This document shows, piece by piece, positions 25,301 to 37,300 of a stretch of DNA of 64,000 nt. The position numbers and the translations under genes were made by a program. The DNA comes from Lampris incognitus. Its lineage: Eukaryota; Chordata; Actinopteri; Lampriformes; Lampridae. Location: the NCBI RefSeq assembly GCF_029633865.1, contig NC_079214.1, positions 30,229,957 to 30,293,956 of the forward strand. Direction: 5' to 3'. Under the pieces are notes generated by a model that was given only the letters and a program-made list of their open reading frames with translations, did not search any database and was not told the origin of the DNA. The number at the start of each line of letters is the position of its first letter. The first letter of the stretch is position 1.

Positions 25301-28300
25301 GCAATTGAGAAAGCTTTGTTCCAGAAACTAGATAGCTTCCCCAACATCAGCAACAAGGATTACTCTAAACTGAGGGATCTCCGTGATCTACTGATGGACC
25401 TGGACACCACCAATGCAGAGGGAGATCTTCCTGGCCTCTCCTATCTTAACACGGCCAGAGGCGTCAACCCGATAGTTCAAAAGCTACCATACGGCCTACA
25501 GGAAAAGTGGCTGTGTTACGGATCCAGCCACAAAAAGCAACATCAGGTTGCATTCCCCCCTTTTTCTGTCTTTGTCGCCTTCCTCCACCAGCAAGCACGG
25601 ATCACAAATGATCCCAGCTTTACACTCACAGGCCAGATTCCAGCGAACCAGAAAAGTCTTCATGGAAAGCCAGCAGGTCGAAGGAGGTCTCTGTCCACAA
25701 AACAGAAATGTCTACAGCACCTCGCTCAGACCAAGACAGACACAGAAAGGAAGCAGACGATCCTGATAAGAGATGTCCTATCCACAAAAAGCCACATTCT
25801 CCACAAAAGTGCTGTGCATTTTGTGTGAAACCCATAGAGGAACAAAATAACTTCCTCAAAGAGAATGGCATCTGTTTTAAGTGTTGTATCACCACATTGC
25901 ACACTGCCAGAGACTGCCAATGCACCGTGAAATGCACTGATTATGACAGTGACAGACATTCCTCTGCCCTCCATCCAGGCCCAGCACCATGGGTCAACGA
26001 GACAAGCCCTTCAGGGAGCTAGACCCCACACCAACCCCAGTGGTCACAAGTCAGTGCACACAGGTCTGTGGAGGAGATCTCACCGATAGGTCCTGCTCAA
26101 AGATTCTCTCAGCCAAAGTTTATCTTGGAGGATGCCATGACAAGGCGATGAAGGTATGCGTTATCCAGGATGAACAAAGCAATAGATCTTTTGCTAGCTC
26201 CGAATTCTTTGACACCTTCAACATCCAAGGCCCCACTGCATCATACGCTCTGAAGACCTGCTCAGGCATGACTGAGAACATGGGCAGGACAGCCTCTGGC
26301 TTCTACATAGAGTTACTGGATGGTAAAACCATTCAACCTCTACCAAGACTGCTAGAATGCAATGAGATACCAGACAAAAGAACAGAGATTCCAACACCCA
26401 GTGCTGCCTTCTTCCATCCTCATCTGAAACCAGTAGCTCACCTCATTCCAGAACTGGAGCCCAATGCTCCCATCATGTTCCTGCTTGGCTGCGATGTCAT
26501 CAGACTCCACAAGGTTTGTAAACATGTCAATGTTCCCCCAGATGCCCCCTACGTCAAGAGACTCAACCTAGGATGGTTGGTTATGGGCAATGCCCATTTG
26601 GGGAGTGCTCACAAGCCACTCAGTGTGAACACCTTCTTCACCAACGCCCTAGAACCTGACATCTTTGAGCTTGTCGATTCAAACACAGATGCGGAAGTCT
26701 GTCCTCATATCTCCACCCTTAACACACAGACCACTGTTCAACAGCTTGGATCTCAGTGTTTCTCCAAGTTCTCCTCATGGCAGTCTCTGAATTGTGCCAT
26801 TGCTAATCTCAGTCATATCTCTCACAGCTACTGTAGCCATCCAGGTAGAGAGAGCAATGACTGCAGAGGGTGGCAGTTGTGTCAAGAAGCACACACACCT
26901 GAGCAGCTCAGTCAGTCCAAGTGCATAATTATCAGGGCTGTCCAGGAGAAGGCATATGCTGAAGAACTGGCTTGCCTAAGAAAGAGTGAGAAGATTCCTC
27001 AAGGCAGTCCTCTCAAAACCTTGGACCCCTTCATTGATGCACGGAATCTTCTCAGAGTTGGGGGTTGTATGAGGGAAGGAGAGCTTGAGGCCGAAGAAAA
27101 GAACCCTCTGATCATTCCTGGTTAACACCACATCTCAACCCTGTTGGTTAGACACTACCACAAACAGACTGTACACCAGGGACGCCTCGTCACAGAAGGT
27201 GCCATCCGTACAGCTGGCTACTGGATCGTAGGTGTGAAGAGACGTGTGAGCATCATTATCCGCCAGTGCGTCACCTGTCGCAAACTCCATGGTAGCCCTG
27301 AAACACAGAAGATGGCTGACCTGTCAGCTGATCGTCTGTCCATGGAACCACCATTCACTAATCTGCAGCCTGGAATCATCGTGTTCCTCAAAGATCAGCA
27401 GCTGAAAAGGAACTAATGGCCCCTGGGTATAGTCACCCAGGTCTTCCCCAGCAAAGAGAGTAATGTTCGCAAGGCAGAGATTAAGGTCTCCCGGAAAGAT
27501 GGGACTAAGCTGTTTTTGAGACCCTTTTCAGAAATTGTTCTTCTTCTACCGCCTAAACAGAAGTTTGTAACTTTCAAGTAGTAGTAGTAGCATTCAATCA
27601 CGCCAGACGGGGAGTGGGCTGTTACAGTCATAACATTTAGTACTTTTTTGCCACCTAATGGTGGATTCTAGTAATGCAGCTTGCATACAGTTTCAGGTGT
27701 TATGACACAGGCAGTTAAAACAACCAGTGTTTTTATTTTTTTAAGTGTGTTTATTTACATTGAGATGACATGTTGACGGACTTCTCCACAATCCATTTAC
27801 ATCTGCTTTCATCTTTCATGGCACTGTCTTTATGTATATATTCCAGTAGTGAACTGTGGGGTCTGGCAGTGGGCCTTCAACAGCGCACTGATATGGTAAT
27901 CAGCCAAATTTTTGGGGTATTTCTTAATATGTGAACAGTTCCGACAAAGCTCGAACACACACACACAAAGTGCACCCATCGCAGCACCACAGGTGAAAAC
28001 CCCCGACACATACAGCTCACACACACAGCTCACACAGCTCACACACACACACACACCGCTAGTAACTCAGTGCCTCAAGATCCACCAAAGTCAACTTCAC
28101 TGGATATCAAATAGCCTTTGTCTCGCTCCATACTTGGAAAACAATGAAAATGCACATTACATGGCCTCCGCTTCTGGTCTACAACATCACCATGGACAGC
28201 GCTAGCATGCTTCATCACAAAACCTCTTCTTCACAAACTGACCAGATCAAGTCAAAGCAATTCATGAGCAAAGGATAGAAATAACGATTTATGCCATGAG

Positions 28301-30770
28301 CAAAGTCGCAATACAATCATATACAAAATATGCCAAACCTTACACCATAATATCGAGTATAGTAGGCCGAACGTTACATGAACAAAGTGTGGTATTAACC
28401 AGCTATGAAGTGCCATCACAATATGTAAAATGAATACACCAGCTTTGATTTGGAATAAAATAAAATTAGGCAGCTGACCTTATTAGGCTACTTGAATATA
28501 AAGTCCATCAGTTGGTCCTTCTTTGTGAAGTGGGCAATGGCAGCATCATGCAGTTTGTCCTTGGATTTAAGTTCCATCAGAAGGCCTTTTTCTATGGACA
28601 TCAGTGCCAAAGCTCCCAGTTGATCATGTCCCATTGTGTTTCTGGTGTGCGTCTTGATGCGCTTCAGGGCCGAGAAAGACCGCTCAACTGAAGAGGTGGA
28701 TACGGGGATGGTCAACACCAGACAGGTGAGGTGATGAAGCATAGGCGAGACAAGAGTGGGAGTTGGCCTTCCATTTCCAATCACTTGTTGCTTTTCCCTG
28801 AAAGCACATCTTGAGAAGGGTAACACTAACAAGCTAGCTACAATGTCGCTCTCGTCTCCTCCTGTAGACATGCTTCGTCTTTAACTTCTTTCTCTAACTA
28901 AACTAAACTTCATCGCACTCGTCTGATACACAGACTAATGTTAGTGATGTGTGGTTCGATTGGTTTAAGTGAACCAGTAGATTTGGATCGCCAATGTGAA
29001 AGAGTCGGTCAATCCCAAGTAATGACTCCTCAGCAACCGCAGATCATTCTTTTTTAAGAGTGAGTCCGCGTCTGAATAGGTCTGGACTTCCAGAAGTCCT
29101 AGAGCGATATTTTTTTGTCTCACCCACTACAACAGCAAAATATGATTGGCTGATTCACCTGTCACTTTCTAAATAAACACACAAGCACAGGACTTCTAGC
29201 AGTCCTAACCAATGAGGGAGCCAGCCAGCTAACCCCTTTCCTGCCAAGAGACAAGAACAAAATCTGATTGGATAACTCGATTTTCATGGTTTCAAGACAG
29301 TAACCCTTTCATTACTGAAGCAAACTTGATAGAAACTAGGGCTAAAATTAGAATTAGAAGAGAGAATCATTATTAAACGAAAGATTTTAAATATAGCATC
29401 TAAAATACTAATAGGGCCTTCTCTTAAGTCCTAGAAGTCCCTAAGGGTTCCCCTCTGGTGTATTCTTAGTTTGATACTTATCTTACTTACGTTTAGATAT
29501 TCGTGATGTTTATGCCATTTAGTCACCATATTGTTCAGTTAATTAGAACATAAGGAGGAACCACGTGTGCGCTGTAATCCAAGTTAACTGTTACTATGCA
29601 CTGCTAGTGTTAGGCTAGCTTTCATGTTATTTAGTCCTGCAGTGAAACACTTTTTAATGTAAATTACTATGAATGAGTACATTCCAGTAATTCGAGATTT
29701 ACGTTTTATTTCTAGTTACACAACTTCCAACGTTATTAAACCTGTGGACAACACTAACCATCTTCAGAATTGTAATCTAAGGAAGGTGTTGACACTTGCT
29801 GCCAGTGCCCTTGCTCAGTAGTGAGAAGAGGGAAAGACAGTACAGCTGCTATAGTGCACAGTGGTGTACTATAGCAGTGTGGTTGTTGAAGATCAGTTGA
29901 AGATTGTTGGTGTTGATCCAGTAGTGCATATAGTGAACAATAGTGTATTTTGTATGTGGCTGTGTTGGCTATATCGGTGCCCCTATGAGAAATTTGTGTG
30001 TGTGGGGCAGTTCGTTACTGAAGGCCCTGGCTGAAACCCCACAGTACGCTACTGTTCAGAGGGTGTAATAACACAAGTCTGTTCCAACACTGCTTTTATA
30101 CAGACTGTTAAGTAATCAACAGAAGTTGGGACATCTGTAGGAATTGTTTGCATCAACTTTCAAGGCTTAATTTACTTCTACTGCTGCAGAACAGCAGGAA
30201 GTTGTTAACCCTTGACACCTGTTCCCTGAAAAACGCCAATTTTTTGTAACTGAAATTTACAATAAACTTTTTTTTTTAAATCCGCTGACAGTTTGTCGCT
30301 TACCTTTGTACCATTTCAGGTTATTCACTGGACTTGAGCAGCTTACATTAAAAAAAAAAAAAAGGAAAATGGGGGTGTTCTGAAACTTTTGACCAACAGT
30401 GCATGCTTGCATGCACATACAAAAATTCAAAACACAACTTGGAAATCTTTATACCTCCATATTCTGGTGCAAAGAAGTGCAGGTTTTTCTGTTCCTCACG
30501 ACACGTCTTCACGTGGTTGTTAATGGTGTCGGGAGCAACTGGAGAGCAGAGAAGAGGGAAAGAAGAAAAAAAATCGGTTTTTAAAAAAGAATGAGATGGA
30601 GCAGAGAGCAGAGGAGAGTGAATAAGTGGCCAGAGAATGGGAAGAATGGAGGAGGGAAGGAACTAAAAGAAAAACAAAGACAGTTGCAGGAAATAGGAGA
30701 TGGGCAACTTAGTATTGGATTAAACAACATCAAATAATTTCCTCAGAAATATCAGCATATCTGATATATG

Positions 30771-30803
<33 letters not shown>

Positions 30804-30808
30804 CAGAT

Positions 30809-30900
<92 letters not shown>

Positions 30901-33900
30901 CTATGCAAAGCCATTGATTTTGCCGCAAAACACACAGTGATATCCGAGCAAGACAGAAACATTATATACCAGGCGAAGGAATCACTTTTGTACCACAATG
31001 GAAACCCATGGCAGAAAAAAAGGTAGCAGTAAATTTGATGTAACCATGGGCAGCTTCGACGGGGCGGAAACTTGTGAACTAGTTGGAATGTATTTGTTGT
31101 CTCAACTGCAAGACCTAGACATCAATGTTGGACTCTATATAGGGATGATGAGCTAGCAATTTATAGCAAAACACCAAGAGAGGTTGAGCAAATTAAGAAA
31201 ACAATCTGCAAAATATTCTCAAGCAATGGGCTAAAAATCACAACTGAAGCAAACAAAAAACAAGTTGACTTTCTGGACATCTCAATGGACCTTAGGAACG
31301 GCACATACAAGCCGTACATTAAGCCCAACAACACGCTGCAGTATGTCCATAGAGAAAGCAACCACCCACCCTCCATCTTGAAGAACATCCCAGAAAGCAT
31401 TAATACAAGACTCAAAATGATCATCTAATGAGTCCATATTCATTGAAGCTACACCCCCATACCAAGATGCAATACAAAAGAGTACAAAAGAGCGGCTACA
31501 ATTTTAAGCTCAAATACAACCCACCGTTAAATACTGACTGCCAGCAAATCAACAAATGTAGCAGAAAACGAAACATCACCTGGTATAACCCACCCTACAG
31601 TGATACTGTGGCCACAAACATCGGTAAGCAGTTTTTTTAACTTTTGGATAAGTGCTTTACCCCGGACCATCAACGGAGGAAGATATTCAATAGGAACACC
31701 ACCAAAATTAGTTACAGCTGCATGCCTAACATTCAACAAATAATATCATCCTACAACACAAGAATCATGAACAAATCAATGACACTTTCATCACAACCGG
31801 ACTCCCCCAGCTGCAACTGCAGTGTGAATGACTCATGCCTCCTTGAAGGAAAATGCCAGTCGAAGGGAGTTATCTACCAAGCTACGGTGACAAGAAATGA
31901 CAGTGGTAAAATGGAGACATACGTTGGTCTAACAGAGGGAACATTCAAAAAGAGGTTTAATGCACACACGTGCAGCTTTAGAAACAACCGTTTAAAGAAT
32001 GTTACATCTTTAAGCCATTATATTTGGTCATTGGCGGACAGAAACATTAATTATTCAACCACTTGGAAAATCCTCTCAAAGAACAGGGAATATTCAATGA
32101 GCAGTAAAATGTGCAACCTATGTCTAACTGAAAAATATTTTATCACTTGCAAACCACAAATGTCCACATTGAATAACAGGAATGAATTGGCTAGCAGTTG
32201 CAGACATAGATATAAGCACCTATTTTGTAATTATAAATAAATCACGCCAATAGACAAATACCAACCCCCCCCCCCGCATGTGATGTGCATGACAAGGCAG
32301 TAAATGGTATGTCCTTTCCTCAAGTAGCTTTATTGACAGCTGATGATTGCTTATGGCATGAAACAGGCTTGTACTGTCTCATAAAGAATTTACTTGATTC
32401 ACTGGATTTTATATATAAAACTTTGTTAAAAGAAACACTCAATGGTAGAGATAGTACTAAACAAATAAGGAGCAAAATAATCCAGTTATGTCAAGTAAAT
32501 TCTCTATGAGATAGTACAAGCCTGTTTCATGCTATAAGCAATCATTATTTAATAATATTATTAAAAATAATGTAATGATTATTTGATTATATTACTTAAT
32601 ACTGTTAATTATTAACAATATTATACACTACTTTAACCACAATATCAAGGGAAGAACCTTTGTATAATTTGACTTAACCTCAGCTCCGTACCTGATCCAA
32701 TCTTGATAAGCCCGTTGTGCTGGATAAAGATGGTGTCACAGGTCAGGTTGCCGTGGATGATGGGAGGGTCACAGGAGTGGAGGTAACTAAAGGACAGTAA
32801 GACAACCCCCCCCCCAAAAAAAAACAAAACAAAAAAAAACAACAACAACCCATCGTAATCACACAGAGAAAAATATACAGACACATACCACAATAGAGGA
32901 ATTGTAAATCTCCCCTTCAATATTTGTGTATAATATGATCATTTAGCATGGGTAATCATTCTGTATGTGGCTGATTGTACTGTTTTATTGATAGAGTTGC
33001 AATACATGAGGAGGAAAGTAACCTGAGTGCTGAAAGGATCTGGGTGCACCATCTTTTCCAGGCCTGCGGAACCACATACAGGGAAACCAGTCAGAACACT
33101 TAGCAGCCTTGTATTCACAATGGAACAAAAGGGACGAGACAGAAATTGCTTTGTGTGACTTGACATTGCCCACAACAAAATTTGTTTGTCATCAAGCTGT
33201 TCAAGTTTATTGCTAATATGTGATTTGTTCTTAAACTCTTTATAAAGTATTTTTTAAACCATGTGCTAAAAATATTTGTCCTTGTCTGGGAACGGCTAAT
33301 TCCAACTTGGTCCAAATTGCAGGCATTGTCCTCCCATAAGATAGCATTAATTTAATTCATTTTATCCTATTAGTACAAAATGCTCTTAATGTCTTCATAG
33401 ATGTCACTATCTACATTTCATTATTACCTTTTCATTCATTGTCTTGTGATTTTTCTTTGTCTTTTTCAAAAACTGCTTCAAGCTTCCTGATGACATGTAC
33501 TCAGTAATGAAAATGACCTGAAGAGGATGAAAAATAAATGACAAAAACTGAAGGTCAAAATAGTTATACATTTTCCTCCAATATTGTTAGTGAGTGGGGC
33601 CGTGGGGAGGGAAGGATTTTTTTGACTGTATGTTGGTAAGTGGTGTTACTGCTTAAAACGTTAAGACTACAAGCAAACCCCAGGGTTATCAATTTGTTTA
33701 TGTGCAGGACTCACCCTAGCCCGGTTTTCCTTTGTGTCGGCCCAGTATTTGTGGAACTTGACAATGTTCAGGTGCTCTAACTGGATCAAGTTATCAAACA
33801 CTGCCTTAACCTTCTCCTACACACCCACACAAACATCACAGAAACACAAATACACAAAGGTCAAATACTCATTTCAGCTGCTTGTGAGATAAGTTTGGGC

Positions 33901-34267
33901 GGAAGTTCATCTCAGGTAATTAGCGGCAACACATAGATCATCCATCATTGCACATTTACATACTTATTCCACACCTGCTCCTGATACACACATATCATTT
34001 GGCTAACAAAACAAAGCTGACAGCCTCCCTAAAGGCACAATGATTTCATCCTCAGACCCATTTTACAGTGGTGATTCAACAGCCTCTTCAAAAAAAAAAA
34101 AGAGCACTGAAACAGTTGATATGGTTTGATTACAGGCAGTTATGAATAGCACACACAAAGAACCCATTTCAGTCCAGCATCTGGCAAAAACCCACAGCAG
34201 AAGCTCCAAATGTGACCACAAGTTTTGCATGTAGTAAGTAAACACCTAAGAAGCTTAAGTCTGACTT

Positions 34268-34313
<46 letters not shown>

Positions 34314-37300
34314 TACCGTTCAAAAGTTTGGGATCACCCAAACAATTTCGTGTTTTCCATGAAAAGTCACACTTATTCACCACCATATGTTGTGAAATGA
34401 ATAGAAAATAGAGTCAAGACATTGACAAGGTTAGAAATAATGATTTGTATTTGAAATAAGATTTTTTTTACATCAAACTTTGCTTTCGTCAAAGAATCCT
34501 CCATTTGCAGCAATTACAGCATTGCAGACCTTTGGCATTCTAGCTGTTAATTTGTTGAGGTAATCTGGAGAAATTGCACCCCACGCTTCCAGAAGCAGCT
34601 CCCACAAGTTGGATTGGTTGGATGGGCACTTCTTTGAGCAGATTGAGTTTCTGGAGCATCACATTTGTGGGGTCAATTAAACGCTCAAAATGGCCAGAAA
34701 AAGAGAACTTTCATCTGAAACTCGACAGTCTATTCTTGTTCTTAGAAATGAAGTCTATTCCATGCGAGAAATTGCTAAGAAATTGAAGATTTCCTACACC
34801 GGTGTGTACTACTCCCTTCAGAGGACAGCACAAACAGGCTCTAACAGGTACTATTTAATGAAGATGCCAGTTGGGGACCTGTGAGGCGTCTGTTTCTCAA
34901 ACTAGAGACTCTAATGTACTTATCTTCTTGCTCAGTTGTGCAACGCGGCCTCCCACTTCTTTTTCTACTCTGGTTAGAGCCTGTTTGTGCTGTCCTCTGA
35001 AGGGAGTAGTACACACCGGGGTAGGAAATCTTCAATTTCTTAGCAATTTCTCGCATGGAATAGCCTTCATTTCTAAGAACAAGAATAGACTGTCGAGTTT
35101 CAGATGAAAGTTCTCTTTTTCTGGCCATTTTGAGCGTTTAATTGACCCCACAAATGTGATGCTCCAGAAACTCAATCTGCTCAAAGAAGTGCCCATCCAA
35201 CCAATCCAACTTGTGGGAGCTGCTTCTGGAAGCGTGGGGTGCAATTTCTCCAGATTACCTCAACAAATTAACAGCTAGAATGCCAAAGATCTGCAATGCT
35301 GTAATTGCTGCAAATGGAGGATTCTTTGACGAAAGCAAAGTTTGATGTAAAAAAATCTTATTTCAAATACAAATCATTATTTCTAACCTTGTCAATGTCT
35401 TGACTCTATTTTCTATTCATTTCACAACATATGGTGGTGAATAAGTGTGACTTTTCATGGAAAACACAAAATTGTTTGGGTGATCCCAAACTTTTGAACG
35501 GTAGTGTATATCTGCTCAATCTCATATTCACTGAGTTCTCTTTATGGCCAAAGGACCTGCATTTTGGAAAATGTTCGTTACGGTTTAATACAGGACTGGA
35601 AAGCCTTTTATACGGTAGCTCAGCAGAGAGAAACCTCTTACCAGTGCAGTCAGTCCTATAAAAATCTTTTAATTTTTTTATATTCACATCGAAAAAATTG
35701 TGAAATCATAGTCTTTCTGAATTTGCTTGGGGACCCCTTTGTGGACTCCTTTCATCCAGTTCCCTGGCTGAATACTGAAACCACCATATTCAAGATGAAT
35801 CTAATCTAATATTCATGCACAAGTTAAAGTCCAAAACTTTACGAAAAAAAGCCACTTTATTTTTGACATTGTACAGTTGTTTGGTTACAATGAAATTTGT
35901 CTTCTGCATTTACCTCATCCTATTGTATAGGAGCAGTGAGCAGCTGTGGTGCAGCACCCAGGGACCAACTCCAGTTCTTCTTTCCATTGCCTTGGTCAGA
36001 GGTACAGGCAGGAGTATTAACCCTAACATGCATGTTTTTTTGATGGTGGGAGGAAACCAGAGCACCCAGAGGAAACTGACGCAGACATGGGGAGAACATG
36101 CAAACTCCACACAGAAAGGACCTGGGAAGGAACCCAGGATCTTCCTTGTTGTGAGGCAACAGTGCTAACCACTGGGCCACTGTGCTGCTGGATTCCAGCC
36201 AATTGAGGCGGCCGCATATCCTCATCCAGAACCCATTAAGTTGAATCAGTTCATCTGGACACGTTTAGTGGGAGAAACATTTCATCACTCATCAGTCCCA
36301 ACTGACTGCAGGTATCCCCCAACCTTGTAAACAGCACAGTTGCATAATGATAAAAACCAAAAATTGGTTTCATATGCAAATTGCTGTTACCATTAACAGA
36401 GGATTGGGGAATAGTTGCAATCAAAGCATTGTAAGATGGTGACAGATGTACTCTTACCCCCCCCCCCCCCAGTTCAGGGATGGTCGTTCCCTCTTCATAT
36501 AGATGGCCTTATCAAAAAGACATGTATGTTAGGGTTGATACTCCCGTCTGTGCCCCTGACCAAAGTGATAGGAAGAAATAACAAGTTGGTCCCTGGGCGC
36601 TGCACGGCGGCTGCCCACTGCTCTTAGCTACACAGCTAGGATGGGTTAAATGCAGAGAACGAATTTCATTGTATGTATGTACAAATGACAAAGTGGATTC
36701 TATTCTATCCCCCGTTCAAACCAGCGTTCCTCTCTATCAAGGATGTGCACATCCTCATCCTTGAAAGAGTGGCTACTGGCCTGTAGATGGGTCTAGACCA
36801 CAGAGTCCTGGCCTGACAAGGTAGCTCTTCTACGTTGTGCCATCCTCTTCGCCAGTGTCTGTTTGGTTTCTTCGATGTACAAATCACGGCAATCCTCTCG
36901 GCGCTTAACAGCGTACACCATAACACTCTGTCTGTGCCGGGGGACCTGATCCTTGGGGTGGACCAGCTTCTGGAACAGTGTGTTTTGGGGTTTGAAAGCA
37001 ACAGAGATGCAGTGTTTGGACTACCCCAAGGATCAGGTCCCCCGGCACAAACAGAGCAAAACAGTGTCTTTAGCCAGGTAAGGAAATCACAGAAAGTTGA
37101 ATCAGTTCATCTGGACACGTTTATTGAGAGAAATGTTTCATCACTTATCTGAGTGACTTCTTCAGTCTCAACTGATCCCCCCCCCAATTTTAGCATAGCC
37201 ACAAACTTTAAATCCACCACTCATAGCTGTACACCGCCTTTACACTGGTTCTTCCACATTGTAGGCCATGAGCTGCAGCACTTCACAGTTGCATAACTCC

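Larger units (their letters stand above)
21030..29845 (+). mobile_element. BEL/Pao LTR retrotransposon, internally deleted, with nested insertions
   Basis: LTR starts TGTCACAGTCATAACATTTA at 21030 and TGTTACAGTCATAACATTTA at 27620; both LTRs are about 600 bp after removing insertions. A polypurine tract GACGGGGAGTGGGC sits just before the 3' LTR. Gag (24258-25960) and parts of Pol (25989-27580) lie between; reverse transcriptase, RNase H and the integrase catalytic core are missing. Insertions: a SINE piece and an intact hAT in the 5' LTR, a hAT derivative in the 3' LTR. The right LTR border is approximate. It lies antisense in nrbp1 intron 7. Confidence 0.85.
27620..29845 (+). repeat. BEL/Pao 3' LTR, split by a hAT derivative
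   Basis: LTR halves 27620-27843 and 29458 to about 29845 match the 5' LTR in order (for example GCCACCTAATGG, GAACATAAGGAGGAACCACG, GTTGACACTTGCTGCCAGTG). The insertion at 27844-29457 interrupts it. Confidence 0.8.
14738..30454. other. nrbp1 intron 7, expanded by transposons
   Basis: 15,717 bp on the gene's minus strand, between exons 7 and 8. It contains most of the elements listed from 15665 to 30400. Stretches 14840-15660 and 20380-20830 show no recognisable gene or element apart from a short L2-tail-like piece at 14786-14840. Confidence 0.85.
34311..35506. mobile_element. Palindromic (foldback) Tc1-like element, copy 1
   Basis: 1196 bp from CACTACCGTTCAAAAG to its reverse complement CTTTTGAACGGTAGTG. 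Two arms of roughly 530 bp are inverted with few differences, around a centre of about 125 bp. Each arm is itself rearranged: outer parts carry the Tc1 3' end ([25 protein letters not shown] read outward), inner parts the 5' UTR and transposase start reading inward. Equal in length, and apparently nearly identical, to 58243-59438. In nrbp1 intron 2. Confidence 0.85.
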
